Source: Pseudomonas sp. Q11 (GTDB taxonomy: Bacteria > Pseudomonadota > Gammaproteobacteria > Pseudomonadales > Pseudomonadaceae). Taken from it: a DNA stretch of 64,000 nt. The position numbers and the translations under genes were made by a program. This document shows, piece after piece, positions 43,739 to 53,114 of the stretch; position 1 is the first letter of the stretch; each line of letters starts with the position of its first letter. Below the pieces are notes generated by a model, which did not search any database, had not been told where the DNA came from, and saw nothing but the letters and a program-made list of their open reading frames with translations. Location: NCBI RefSeq assembly GCF_024494355.1, contig NZ_JAKNQY010000023.1, positions 38,360 through 102,359 on the forward strand, given 5' to 3'.

Positions 43739-45958
43739 ATGAGCGATTCCATTCACACCCACAAGCCCGACCACGGTCATGACCACGGGCATTCCTGTTG
43801 CTCTGCGAAAGCGGCACCTTCGGTGGTCAACCTCGGCAAAGCCCCGACGGACGGCGCACGGCTGAGCAGTTTTCGCATCGAGGCCATGGACTGCCCCACC
43901 GAACAGACGCTGATCCAGAACAAGCTCGGCAAACTTCAAGGCGTGCAGCAACTGGAATTCAACCTGATCAACCGCGTGCTGGGCGTGACCCACGATTTGC
44001 CCAACGACACGCCGATCATCGCCGCCATCCAGTCCCTGGGCATGCAGGCCGAGCCGTTCACCCCGGGCCAGGAAAAACAAACCAGCGACCTGCCCGCCCC
44101 GGCCAAACCCTGGTGGCCGCTGGCGCTGTCGGGTGTCACCGCGCTGGGCGCCGAGGTGATCCACTTCACCAGCGCGGCGCCAGAGTGGGTGGTCGCGCTG
44201 GTGGCGCTGGTGTCGATCCTCAGTGGCGGCCTCGGTACCTACAAAAAGGGTTGGATCGCCCTGAAAAACCGTAACCTGAACATCAATGCGCTGATGAGCA
44301 TCGCGGTGACCGGTGCGGTGCTGATCGGCCAATGGCCAGAAGCGGCGATGGTGATGTTCCTGTTCACGGTGGCTGAACTGATCGAAGCCAAGTCCCTGGA
44401 CCGGGCGCGCAACGCCATCAGCGGCCTGATGCAGATGGCCCCGGAACAGGCCACTGTGCAACAGGCCGATGGCACCTGGCAGGTGCAAGCGGTCAAGGCC
44501 ATCACCCTCGGCGCACGGGTGCGGGTTCGCCCAGGCGAACGGGTTGGCCTGGACGGGGACGTCGTCGCCGGTCGCTCCACCATCGACCAGGCGCCCATTA
44601 CCGGCGAGAGCCTGCCGGTGGAAAAGACCGTGGGCGACAAGGTCTTCGCCGGCACCATCAACCAGGCCGGCGAACTGGAATATACCGTGACCGCCGCGGC
44701 CGACCACTCCACCCTGGCGCGGATCATCCACGCCGTGGAGCAGGCCCAAGGCTCCCGCGCCCCGACCCAGCGTTTCGTCGATCAATTCTCGAAAATCTAC
44801 ACCCCGGCGGTGTTTGTCCTGGCGCTGGCCGTGGCGGTCATCCCGCCGCTGTTCATGGGGGCGACCTGGTTCGACTGGATTTACCGGGCGCTGGTGCTTC
44901 TGGTGGTGGCCTGCCCGTGCGCGCTGGTGATTTCCACCCCGGTGACCATCGTCAGCGGCCTCGCGGCAGCGGCGCGCAAAGGCATTCTGATCAAGGGCGG
45001 CGTGTATCTGGAGGGCGGCCACAAGCTCGATTATCTGGCCCTGGACAAGACCGGCACGATCACTCATGGCAAGCCGGTGCAAACCGACTATGTACCGCTC
45101 GACCCAACGGTGGAAGCGAGCGCACCCGCATTGGCCGCCAGCCTTGCCGCCCGTTCCGACCATCCGGTCTCTCACGCGATCGCCAATGCAGCTGTGGATA
45201 ACCAGTTGGCGCCGCACGCTGTGGATAACTTCGCGGCGCTGCCGGGACGTGGGGTCCGCGGCGATATCAACGGTCAGACTTATCACTTGGGCAATCACCG
45301 TCTGGTAGAAGACCTGGGCTTGTGCTCCCCCGCGCTGGAAGAGAAACTTTTCGCCCTGGAAAAACAAGGCAAGTCCGTGGTGCTGTTGCTCGACGCTACA
45401 GGCCCCTTGGCATTGTTTGCGGTGGCCGACACGGTCAAGGACTCCAGCCGCGAAGCCATCGAGCAACTGCATGAGCTGGGCATCAAGACCCTGATGCTTA
45501 CCGGCGACAACGTCCACACCGCCGAAGCGATTGCGGCGCAGGTGGGCATGGACCAGGCCCGAGGCGATCTGTTACCGGGCGATAAACTGCAAGCCATCGA
45601 AGACTTGTATGCCTCGGGTCACCGGGTCGGCATGGTGGGCGACGGCATCAACGACGCCCCTGCCCTGGCCCGCTCGGAAATCGGCTTCGCCATGGCGGCG
45701 GCCGGCACCGACACCGCCATTGAGACTGCCGATGTTGCCCTGATGGACGATGATTTGCGCAAGATCCCCGCGTTCATCCGCCTGTCGCGGCAGACTTCGA
45801 GCATCCTGAAACAGAACATCGCTTTGGCGCTGGTCATCAAGGCGATCTTTCTCGGGTTTACCTTTGCCGGGTTTGCCACCATGTGGATGGCGGTGTTTGC
45901 CGACATGGGGGTGAGCTTGCTGGTGGTGTTCAATGGGTTGCGGTTGTTGCGCAAATAA
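43739..45958 (+). CDS. cadA: Cadmium/zinc/lead-exporting P-type ATPase
   Basis: The 739-residue P1B-type ATPase pumps Cd, Zn or Pb out of the cytoplasm. It starts with a His-rich stretch (HTHKPDHGHDHGHSCC) and one metal-binding domain with MDCPTEQ in place of CxxC. The other signatures are the membrane CPC motif in LVVACPCALVIST, the phosphorylation site LDKTGTITHGKPV, TGES in APITGESLPVEKT, and MVGDGINDAPALARSE. The last helices carry the K typical of Zn/Cd pumps (QNIALALVIKAIFL). It is controlled by the divergent cadR. Confidence 0.96.
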   Translation: MSDSIHTHKPDHGHDHGHSCCSAKAAPSVVNLGKAPTDGARLSSFRIEAMDCPTEQTLIQNKLGKLQGVQQLEFNLINRVLGVTHDLPNDTPIIAAIQSLGMQAEPFTPGQEKQTSDLPAPAKPWWPLALSGVTALGAEVIHFTSAAPEWVVALVALVSILSGGLGTYKKGWIALKNRNLNINALMSIAVTGAVLIGQWPEAAMVMFLFTVAELIEAKSLDRARNAISGLMQMAPEQATVQQADGTWQVQAVKAITLGARVRVRPGERVGLDGDVVAGRSTIDQAPITGESLPVEKTVGDKVFAGTINQAGELEYTVTAAADHSTLARIIHAVEQAQGSRAPTQRFVDQFSKIYTPAVFVLALAVAVIPPLFMGATWFDWIYRALVLLVVACPCALVISTPVTIVSGLAAAARKGILIKGGVYLEGGHKLDYLALDKTGTITHGKPVQTDYVPLDPTVEASAPALAASLAARSDHPVSHAIANAAVDNQLAPHAVDNFAALPGRGVRGDINGQTYHLGNHRLVEDLGLCSPALEEKLFALEKQGKSVVLLLDATGPLALFAVADTVKDSSREAIEQLHELGIKTLMLTGDNVHTAEAIAAQVGMDQARGDLLPGDKLQAIEDLYASGHRVGMVGDGINDAPALARSEIGFAMAAAGTDTAIETADVALMDDDLRKIPAFIRLSRQTSSILKQNIALALVIKAIFLGFTFAGFATMWMAVFADMGVSLLVVFNGLRLLRK

Positions 45959-45983
45959 GACGTCCTGGGTGGCTGGACAGGCC

Positions 45984-46130
45984 CTATCGCGAGCAAGCTT
46001 TGCTCCCACAGTTGGAGCTTTGTGAATACAGCATTTTGAAATCACTGCAGATCTGCTGTGGGAACTTTGTGAATACAGCATTTTGAATTCACTGCAGATC
46101 TGCTGTGGGAGCAAAGCTTGCTCGCGATGG
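45984..46130. repeat. REP pair enclosing a 47-bp tandem duplication
   Basis: REP units (core GCGAGCAAGCTTTGCTCCCA and inverse) lie at 45984-46011 and 46103-46130. Between them a 47-bp unit is repeated head-to-tail (46018-46064 and 46065-46111, starting CTTTGTGAATACAGCATTTT) with only two differences. The second copy runs into the right REP unit. Confidence 0.88.
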
Positions 46131-46163
46131 GCTGCACCGCAGCCCAAGTGATTCAACGCCAAT

Positions 46164-49100
46164 TCAGTCGCGCTTGGGCTCGCGAATCTTGTACCAGGCC
46201 ACATACAGCGCCGGCAGGAACAACAACGTCAGCAGGGTGGCGATGATGATCCCGCCAATCATCGCGTAGGCCATCGGCCCCCAGAACACTTCCCGGGCAA
46301 TCGGGATCATCCCCAGGCTCGCGGCCGCCGCCGTGAGCAGGATCGGCCGGCGCCGATGCTCGGTGGCTTGCACCACCGCATCCCAGGGCTCGTACCCGTC
46401 ACGTTCATACTCGTCGATCTGGGTCACCAGGATCACCGAGTTGCGGATGATGATACCGATCAACGCGAGGATCCCGAGGATCGCCACAAAGCCCATGGGC
46501 GTGCCCGTCGGCACCAGCGCCAGCACCACGCCGATCAAACCGAGGGGCGCGACGCTGGCCACCAGGAACATTTTCTGCACGCTGTGCAGCTGGATCATCA
46601 GGAACGTCGCCATCAAAAACAGCATCAGTGGCACGACGCTGGCGATCGGCCCTTGGGCTTTGCTGCTTTCTTCCACCGTCCCCCCAGTGGCGACCTTGTA
46701 GCCCACCGGCAGGCCGGCAGCGAATTTATCGATGGCCGGCTGCAGCTGTTTCACCAGATCGGTGGGCTGGATTTCATCGCGCACCGCGGCCTTGATGGTG
46801 ATGGTGGGCTTGCGGTCGCGACGCCACACCAAGGGTTGTTCCAGCTCATAGCGCACCGTGGCGAACGCCAGCAGCGGAATGGAGGTGCCGCTCGGCGTGA
46901 CGATCTGCAAATTCTGCAGGGTCTCCGGCGTACCGCGCTCGGCGTCTTCGGCACGCCCGACCACGTTGATCAGGTATATATCGTCATTGACCTGGGTCAC
47001 CGGCGAACCGCTGACGATACTGTTCATCAGCCTGGCTACGTCCTCCGAAGACAAACCCAGTTGCCGCGCCCGGTCTTGGGCAATGTCGATACGCAGCACC
47101 TTGCCCGGCTCGTTCCAGTCGTAAATGATTTCGCCGATGTGGGTGTTCTTGTCCAACTCGCTGGCCAGTTCGATGGCGTGCTTGCGCACCTGGTCGATGT
47201 CCTTGCCGCTGACCCGGTACTGGATCGGCCGCCCCACCGGCGGGCCCATTTCCAGGGCCTGCACGTAGCTGCCAATGCCGACGAAGTCCTCGCGCAAACG
47301 CTTTTGCAGGCGTTCGGTGAGGGCCGTGCGCGACTCCAGGCCTTTGCTGACGATCACCAGCTGCGCGTAGTACGGATTCTGCAACTGCTGATCCAGCGGC
47401 AGGTAGAAACGAATCGCACCCTCACCGATGTAAGTGCTCCAGCGCTCGATGTCCGGGTCGCCCTTGAGCGTCGCTTCCAACCGATCAACCGCCTTGCGGG
47501 TCTCGTCCATCGAAGCGTTCTGCGGCAGGTTCAAGTCCACCAGAATTTCCGGGCGGTCCGAAGACGGGAAGAACTGGTTCTGCACAAAACGCATGCAAAA
47601 CACCGACAACACAAACAGCAGCACGGTGATGCCGATGGCCCACCAGCGATTGCGCATCGACCACAGCAAGCCGCCATTGAACGCCCGGCCGATCCGTCCC
47701 GGCTCATTGCTGTGGGGTTTGACGTTGGTACTGAGGATGTGCACGCCGATCACCGGGGCGAACAGCACCGCGACGATCCACGACACCAGCATCGCCACGG
47801 CAATGACGGCAAACAGCGTGAAGGTGTACTCGCCGGCGGAGCTGGCGTTCAGGCCGATGGGCACGAAGCCGGCCACGGTCACCAAGGTCCCGGTGAGCAT
47901 CGGGAACGCCGTTGAGGTATAGGCGAAGGTCGCGGCCTGTTCCTTGGTTTCGCCTTTCTCCAGGCGCGTGACCATCATTTCCACGGTGATCATCGCGTCG
48001 TCTACCAGCAGACCGAGGGCGATGATCAGCGCACCGAGGGAAATCCGCTGCATGGTGATGCCGCTGTATTCCATGAACACAAAGACCATCGCCAATACCA
48101 GCGGAATCGAGCAGGCGACCACCAGCCCGGCCCGAAAGCCTAGGCTGATAAAGCTGACCACCAGTACGATAATCACCGCCTCGAACAACGCGCTGGTGAA
48201 ACCGCCGACCGCTTCCTCCACCACTTCAGCCTGGTCCGACACGGTATGCACGTCGACGCCTACTGGCAGATCGGCGGTCAGTTCGTTCATGCGCGCGTGC
48301 AGTGCCTTGCCGAATTCCTGGATGTTGCCGCCCTTCTTCATCGCAATGGCCAAGCCGATGGCCGGCGTGCCATTGAAGCGAAACATGGGGGTCGCGGGGT
48401 CGACATAACCGCGACTGATGTCAGCGATGTCGGCCAGTCGATAAAAACGATCATTGAGCCGCAGATTGACGCTGGCCAGGTCCTTTTCCGACTGGAACTG
48501 CCCGGAAGTGCGCACGGAAATCCGCTCCGGCCCGGCGTCGATCACCCCGGCGGGGGTCACGGCGTTCTGGGATTGCAGGCTCTGCACCACCTGGCGCTGA
48601 TCAATGCCCAGCGCGGCGAGCTTGCGGGTCGAAAAATTCAGGTACAGGACTTCATCCTGCTCGCCCACCATCTCGACCTTGCCCAGGCCCGGTACCTCAC
48701 GGATCTCGGCACGCACTTGCTCCACATAATCGCGCAACTGACGCATCGAAAGCCCGTCGCCGGTGAAGGCATAGACCGACCCGTACACATCGCCGAATTC
48801 ATCGTTGAACCCCGGGCCTTGCAGGCCTTGGGGGAAGTCACCCCGAATGTCGTCGATCTTCTTGCGCACCTGATACCAGATCCCGGGGATTTCCTCGGCC
48901 CCGGTGGTATCGCGCAGGTACACGAACACCGTCGACTCGCCCGGCCGGGTGTAGCTTTTGACGTAGTCGAGGGAGTCGAGCTCTTCGAGTTTTTTCTCGA
49001 TGCGGTCGGTGACCTGCTTGAGGGTTTCCTCCTGGGTCGCGCCGGGCCAACGGGTCTGGATGACCATGGTCTTGATGGTGAACGAGGGGTCTTCTTCGCG

Positions 49101-49211
49101 CCCCAGGTTCATGTACGAAAACACCCCCATCAACAGGGCGACGAACATTAAGTACCAGACAAACGACTGATGCCGCAGGGCCCATTCCGATAAGTTGAAA
49201 GGCCCTTTCAT
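46164..49211 (-). CDS. RND efflux pump, inner-membrane transporter (TriC-like)
   Basis: The 1015-residue transporter belongs to the AcrB/HAE1 RND superfamily. A first membrane helix (WYLMFVALLMGVFSYMNLGR) and two large periplasmic loops alternate with membrane bundles. The proton-relay region is ALGLLVDDAMITVEMM. The length matches P. aeruginosa TriC, which works with two different adaptors, and two adaptor genes lie directly upstream here. Substrates could be detergents or biocides such as triclosan by analogy; this is inferred. ATGA overlap with the preceding adaptor gene shows a tight operon. No outer-membrane channel gene is present, so a shared TolC/OpmH type would be needed. Confidence 0.9.
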   Translation of the reverse strand: MKGPFNLSEWALRHQSFVWYLMFVALLMGVFSYMNLGREEDPSFTIKTMVIQTRWPGATQEETLKQVTDRIEKKLEELDSLDYVKSYTRPGESTVFVYLRDTTGAEEIPGIWYQVRKKIDDIRGDFPQGLQGPGFNDEFGDVYGSVYAFTGDGLSMRQLRDYVEQVRAEIREVPGLGKVEMVGEQDEVLYLNFSTRKLAALGIDQRQVVQSLQSQNAVTPAGVIDAGPERISVRTSGQFQSEKDLASVNLRLNDRFYRLADIADISRGYVDPATPMFRFNGTPAIGLAIAMKKGGNIQEFGKALHARMNELTADLPVGVDVHTVSDQAEVVEEAVGGFTSALFEAVIIVLVVSFISLGFRAGLVVACSIPLVLAMVFVFMEYSGITMQRISLGALIIALGLLVDDAMITVEMMVTRLEKGETKEQAATFAYTSTAFPMLTGTLVTVAGFVPIGLNASSAGEYTFTLFAVIAVAMLVSWIVAVLFAPVIGVHILSTNVKPHSNEPGRIGRAFNGGLLWSMRNRWWAIGITVLLFVLSVFCMRFVQNQFFPSSDRPEILVDLNLPQNASMDETRKAVDRLEATLKGDPDIERWSTYIGEGAIRFYLPLDQQLQNPYYAQLVIVSKGLESRTALTERLQKRLREDFVGIGSYVQALEMGPPVGRPIQYRVSGKDIDQVRKHAIELASELDKNTHIGEIIYDWNEPGKVLRIDIAQDRARQLGLSSEDVARLMNSIVSGSPVTQVNDDIYLINVVGRAEDAERGTPETLQNLQIVTPSGTSIPLLAFATVRYELEQPLVWRRDRKPTITIKAAVRDEIQPTDLVKQLQPAIDKFAAGLPVGYKVATGGTVEESSKAQGPIASVVPLMLFLMATFLMIQLHSVQKMFLVASVAPLGLIGVVLALVPTGTPMGFVAILGILALIGIIIRNSVILVTQIDEYERDGYEPWDAVVQATEHRRRPILLTAAAASLGMIPIAREVFWGPMAYAMIGGIIIATLLTLLFLPALYVAWYKIREPKRD

Positions 49212-50272
49212 CGTGCGTCCTCGTCGAGTTTCACTTTCTGCCCCGGCTGGAGGCTGTTCACACCGGCGCTGACCACACGGTCGCCGGGTTTGATGCCATT
49301 GGCCACCAGCACCGAGTCGGTGGAGCGGCTGAGAATCCTCACCTCACGGGGGGAAACGGTCTGACTCTGCGGATCGACAAGCCAGATCCGCGCCTTGCCG
49401 TCGACCTCTTGCAACGCACTCAGCGGCAGCTCGATGCGTGGCTCGATGGTTGAACTCAGGGTCACGCTGATGGCCGTGCCCAGGCGAAAGCCTGGCGGTG
49501 TGTCGTTCAGGGTCAGGCGTGCGCGGCGCGTGCGGGTGGCACTCTGGGCCTGGGGTTCGATTTCGCGCACGGTGGCGCTCGTGTGGATGCTCGGGTCCAG
49601 TTGCGCGGCGACTTCGAACACGACGTCCTCGGGTAGACGCTCGGCCAGGTCGGCCGGCAGGTCGATCACCGCTTCCTTGATGTCCGGGCGAGCCAGGGTC
49701 ACCACTTGCTGGCCGGCGGTGACCACCTGCCCGGCCTCGGCGTTCCAGGCCGTGACGACTGCATCGTGGTCAGTGTGCAACTGGCTGTAGTTGAGTTGGT
49801 CGCGGGCCTGCTCCACCGATGCACGGGCCTGTTCCAGGGAAGCTGCGGTGGTTTTCAGGTCGGTCTGGGCGATGTCCAGTTGCGCCTGGGCACCGACGCC
49901 TCGGTCGAACAATTGCTGCTGGCGACGGGCATTGGCCTGGGCATTGATGTACTGCGCCTCGATGCGCGCCAGATCGCCCTGAGCGGCACGCAACTGGTTC
50001 TGTTGATCGGTGGGGTCGAGGGTGGCGAGCAAGTCGCCCTTCTTCACTTCAGCACCCACATCGACGTTGCGACTGGCGATCCGCCCCGGCACGCGGAAAC
50101 CTATATTGCTCTCGTAACGGGCCTGGATGCTGCCCGCGAAGCGCCCAAGGGCCTGCTGGTCGAGCGCGCGAACCTCGATGGACAACACCGGGCGCACCGG
50201 TTCAGGTGGCGGCTCTTCCTTCGAACACGCCGCCAGCAACAGGGCGGCCGCGACCATCCACAAACGCTTCAT
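49208..50272 (-). CDS. RND periplasmic adaptor lipoprotein (second adaptor, TriB-like)
   Basis: The 354-residue adaptor has a lipoprotein signal (MVAAALLLAAC, Cys at residue 16) and a typical membrane-fusion layout: barrel-sandwich start GRFAGSIQARYESNIGFRVP, long coiled-coil hairpin (QARASVEQARDQLNYSQLHT) and a beta-barrel end (GIKPGDRVVSAGVNSLQPGQ). It bridges the RND pump and an outer-membrane channel. It overlaps by four bases with both neighbours (ATGA), so the three proteins are translated together. Confidence 0.9.
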   Translation of the reverse strand: MKRLWMVAAALLLAACSKEEPPPEPVRPVLSIEVRALDQQALGRFAGSIQARYESNIGFRVPGRIASRNVDVGAEVKKGDLLATLDPTDQQNQLRAAQGDLARIEAQYINAQANARRQQQLFDRGVGAQAQLDIAQTDLKTTAASLEQARASVEQARDQLNYSQLHTDHDAVVTAWNAEAGQVVTAGQQVVTLARPDIKEAVIDLPADLAERLPEDVVFEVAAQLDPSIHTSATVREIEPQAQSATRTRRARLTLNDTPPGFRLGTAISVTLSSTIEPRIELPLSALQEVDGKARIWLVDPQSQTVSPREVRILSRSTDSVLVANGIKPGDRVVSAGVNSLQPGQKVKLDEDAR

Positions 50273-51372
50273 GGCTGGGCTCCTGCCGGAGATTTCTCAT
50301 AGGTATTTTCAGCGATCTCGACGCGCACGCCGGGATGCAGCAACTGCCCGCCAGCGGTGACAACTTTCTCGCCCCCCTTGAGCCCGTCACTGATGATGAC
50401 CTTGCCGGTCAGATACCGGCCGACGGTGACATTGTGCAACTGCGCCTTGCCTTCGCCGTCCACCAGCCACACAGCCGGATCGTGAAGGTTCTTGGTCAGC
50501 GCCGACCAGGGCAGTTCCACGGCGGTCTTGCCGGCAGACTTGGCGGTGGCACTGACCACCGAACCCAGGCGCATGCCTTCGGGTAACTCACTGAGCGTCA
50601 CCTTGACCTGCACGGTGCCGGTTTCGGCGGAGACCGCCGGGGTGATCTCGCGCACCGTACCGGTGGTCTTGATGGCCGGGTTGTCCAGCAGGCTGATGAC
50701 GATTGCGGGGTCCGAGGGTGGTTCGCGCAACAGTGATTCGTAGATATTGAACACGGCGTCGCGCTCCCCGTCCTGGGCCAGGCTGAAGATCGGCTCCGTG
50801 GCCTGTACCACCTGGCCGACCTCCGCCTGCCGCGCGGTGATAATGCCCGGGACCTCGGCAATCAGCGCGGTATAGCTCAGTTGTTCGCGGGCGTTGGCCA
50901 ACTGGGCCTGGGACGCGGCCAGCGCACTCTGACTGCTGCGCAGTTGCGCCTGGGCCGTGTCATATTCACTCTGACTGGTATAGCCCTTGGGCAAGAGCTT
51001 CTGCTGGCGCACGAACGCCGCCGCACTCTGCTTGACCCGCGCCTGTTCGGCGGCCACCTGAGCCTGGGCGGAGTCGACACGAGTCTGCAAGTCCTGGGGG
51101 TCGAGCCGGGCGAGCACTTGCCGGGCCGAAACCCGGTCCCCGACATCCACCTTGCGCTCGACGATCTTGCCGCCCACGCGAAACGACAGATCGGTCTGCA
51201 CCCGGGCCTGGACATCCCCGGTAAGGGTCACCGAGGCGGCATATTCGGTGGGCACGGCTTGCTGCACGAAAACCCGCGGCAGGGCTTTTTCCTCGGGCTT
51301 TTCATCACCGCATCCGGCCAACAACACACACAAGCCAAGGCCAACCAAAACTTTGCTTCGAGGACCAGCCAT
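50269..51372 (-). CDS. RND periplasmic adaptor lipoprotein (first adaptor, TriA-like)
   Basis: The 367-residue protein has a lipobox in LGLCVLLAGC (Cys at residue 21) and the HlyD/MFP architecture: SVTLTGDVQARVQTDLSFRV, a coiled coil (LRSSQSALAASQAQLANARE) and SDGLKGGEKVVTAGGQLLHP. It differs from the next adaptor in sequence, so the pump has two non-identical adaptors as in TriABC. AAAGGAG precedes the ATG. It is the first gene of the operon; its promoter must lie in the 250 bp shared with the repeat at 51494-51600. Confidence 0.9.
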   Translation of the reverse strand: MAGPRSKVLVGLGLCVLLAGCGDEKPEEKALPRVFVQQAVPTEYAASVTLTGDVQARVQTDLSFRVGGKIVERKVDVGDRVSARQVLARLDPQDLQTRVDSAQAQVAAEQARVKQSAAAFVRQQKLLPKGYTSQSEYDTAQAQLRSSQSALAASQAQLANAREQLSYTALIAEVPGIITARQAEVGQVVQATEPIFSLAQDGERDAVFNIYESLLREPPSDPAIVISLLDNPAIKTTGTVREITPAVSAETGTVQVKVTLSELPEGMRLGSVVSATAKSAGKTAVELPWSALTKNLHDPAVWLVDGEGKAQLHNVTVGRYLTGKVIISDGLKGGEKVVTAGGQLLHPGVRVEIAENTYEKSPAGAQP

Positions 51373-51493
51373 GCAGACTCCTTTGCGTTGTACGGACGTA
51401 CCAGTGACGTTACGACTGTGAGCTTAGAACAGGGTTCAACACCTAGCACAGGATCACAATGGATGCGCCAATCAGGCAGACTAACGCTTTCCC

Positions 51494-51600
51494 TGTAGGA
51501 GCTGAGGAGCGAAGCGAGGCTGCGATCTGTCCTTGATGCCGGTTGAGTTTCAAGCCGAAGGTCAAAAGATCGCAGCCTCGCTTCGCTCGACAGCTCCTAC
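51494..51600. repeat. GTAGGAGCTG-type inverted repeat before the ATPase gene
   Basis: The arm starting TGTAGGAGCTGAGGAGCGAA at 51494 is inverted at 51567-51600 with small differences. It belongs to the second repeat family also seen at 25504-25600 and 63531-63612. It lies between divergent genes and ends 26 bp before the ATPase ATG. Confidence 0.8.
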
Positions 51601-51625
51601 GATCCCCTGCAGCAGGAGTCTGCCC

Positions 51626-52786
51626 ATGCTCAAGACCCTCGCGGTGGCCAACTACCGCTCGATCAACAAACTGGTGATTCCCCTGGGCCGGCTGAACCTG
51701 ATCACCGGCCCCAACGGCAGTGGAAAATCCAATCTGTATCGCGCCCTGCGCCTGTTGGCGGAGACGGCCCAGGGCGGCGTGGTCAACGCCCTGGCCCGTG
51801 AAGGCGGTCTGGACTCGACCTTCTGGGCCGGGCCGGAAGTGATCAGCCGGCGTATGCGCAACGGCGAGGTACCCATCGGGGCCACGGTGCGGCTCAGCAC
51901 GAAACGTCTGCGCCTGGGTTTTGCCGGGGAAGATTTCAGCTATTCGATTGCCCTCGGCCTGCCAGAACCAAGTTTGTCCGCGTTTTCGCTGGACCCTGAA
52001 ATCAAGCGCGAATGCATCTGGGCCGGCCCGGTGTTTCGCCCCGCCAGCCTGCTGGTGGATCGCAACGGACCCATGATCCGTGCCCGTGACGGTCGCACCT
52101 GGGACGTCCTGGCTCAGTACACACCCACCTTCGACAGTTTGTTCGACCAGGTCGGCAGCTTGCGCACCTCACCGGAGGTGCTGCAGATGCGCGAGTTCAT
52201 TCGTCGCTGGCGCTTCTACGATCACTTTCGCAGCGACGCCGACGCCCCGGCGCGCCAGCCGCAACTGGGCACCCGCACGCCGGTGCTGCACCACGACGGG
52301 CGTGACCTGGCCGCTGCCCTGCAAACCATTCTTGAGATCGGCGACGATCAAGCCCTGCATTCGTCCATCAGCGACGCATTCCCCGGTGCCCGGCTGCAGA
52401 TCGAGAAACTGCAAGGCGGGCGTTTCGGCATCGAGTTTCACCAGCATGGCTTGCTGCGCCCGCTGTCGGCCGCCGAACTTTCAGACGGGACCCTACGCTA
52501 TCTGCTGCTGATAGCCGCACTGCTCACTCCGCGACCACCCTCGCTAATGGTGCTCAACGAACCGGAAACCAGCCTGCACCCGGACCTGTTGCCGGCCCTG
52601 GCGCGGTTGATCATCCGCGCTTCAGCGGACTGTCAGGTCTGGGTGGTTTCCCACGCCCGACGCTTGATCACCGCGTTGCAGCAGGACGGCGACTGCAATT
52701 GCATCGTGCTGGAGAAAGATCTGGGCCAGACAGGGATCGTCGGCCAGGGAATACTGGATGCACCGGCCTGGAGTTGGCCGGATTGA
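51626..52786 (+). CDS. RecF/OLD-like AAA ATPase (COG4637 type)
   Basis: The 386-residue ATPase begins LKTLAVANYRSINKLVIPLG, then Walker A ITGPNGSGKSNLYRALRLL, as in SMC/RecF-like proteins with split ABC folds. Near the C-terminus are the signature AAELSDGTLRYLLLIAALLT, a Walker B in which Asp is replaced by Asn (LMVLNEPETSLHPD), and VWVVSHARRLI. No TOPRIM nuclease domain is attached, and no partner gene is adjacent. GCAGGAGT precedes the ATG at 51626. Such lone ATPases are common in Pseudomonas; a role in DNA repair or phage defence is possible but not supported by context. Confidence 0.85.
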   Translation: MLKTLAVANYRSINKLVIPLGRLNLITGPNGSGKSNLYRALRLLAETAQGGVVNALAREGGLDSTFWAGPEVISRRMRNGEVPIGATVRLSTKRLRLGFAGEDFSYSIALGLPEPSLSAFSLDPEIKRECIWAGPVFRPASLLVDRNGPMIRARDGRTWDVLAQYTPTFDSLFDQVGSLRTSPEVLQMREFIRRWRFYDHFRSDADAPARQPQLGTRTPVLHHDGRDLAAALQTILEIGDDQALHSSISDAFPGARLQIEKLQGGRFGIEFHQHGLLRPLSAAELSDGTLRYLLLIAALLTPRPPSLMVLNEPETSLHPDLLPALARLIIRASADCQVWVVSHARRLITALQQDGDCNCIVLEKDLGQTGIVGQGILDAPAWSWPD

Positions 52787-52923
52787 TCGACGGTATTTGC
52801 AGAGGCCATGTAAGAAGGCTATTTTTCCCCTGGCTGTAGGACGGGTCTATTTCTCGACGGACCTCTCCAAGGAACCACAGCTTATGGCCAGACTGCCTGG
52901 CCCCCATCACAAGGAAGATCACA

Positions 52924-53019
52924 ATGGCTGACGTGAAAGCCCCGCAACATCTCGACCCACGCGACATCGTCAAGCTGCTCGTGGCCCTGCGCCGCGCATT
53001 GAAAAAACCGCCTGCATAG
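52924..53019 (+). CDS. Possible 31-residue small protein
   Basis: A short frame starts with ATG behind AAGGAAGATCACA (good spacing) and encodes ADVKAPQHLDPRDIVKLLVA-LRRALKKPPA after Met. It would form one amphipathic helix with a basic end. It is monocistronic between the ATPase gene and the metQ terminator. The coding call rests on the ribosome-binding site and composition only. Confidence 0.4.
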   Translation: MADVKAPQHLDPRDIVKLLVALRRALKKPPA

Positions 53020-53053
53020 CCGCGTCGATGAAGACGGGTTCTGAGCGTCGGCA

Positions 53054-53089
53054 CAAAAAAACGCCGACGCTGGCAAAGCCGTCGGCGTT
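53054..53089 (-). terminator. Terminator of metQ
   Basis: AACGCCGACG (53060-53069) pairs with CGTCGGCGTT (53080-53089). Read on the minus strand, the stem is followed by seven T (complement of 53054-53060), a standard Rho-independent terminator 25 bp past the metQ stop. Confidence 0.92.
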
Positions 53090-53114
53090 GAAACTTCAAA
53101 TCCTTGCTGTTCGA

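Noticed and set aside
43691..45517. 608-codon frame opposite cadA
   Set aside because: Antisense shadow. It also runs across the cadA promoter, which has a clear function on the other strand.
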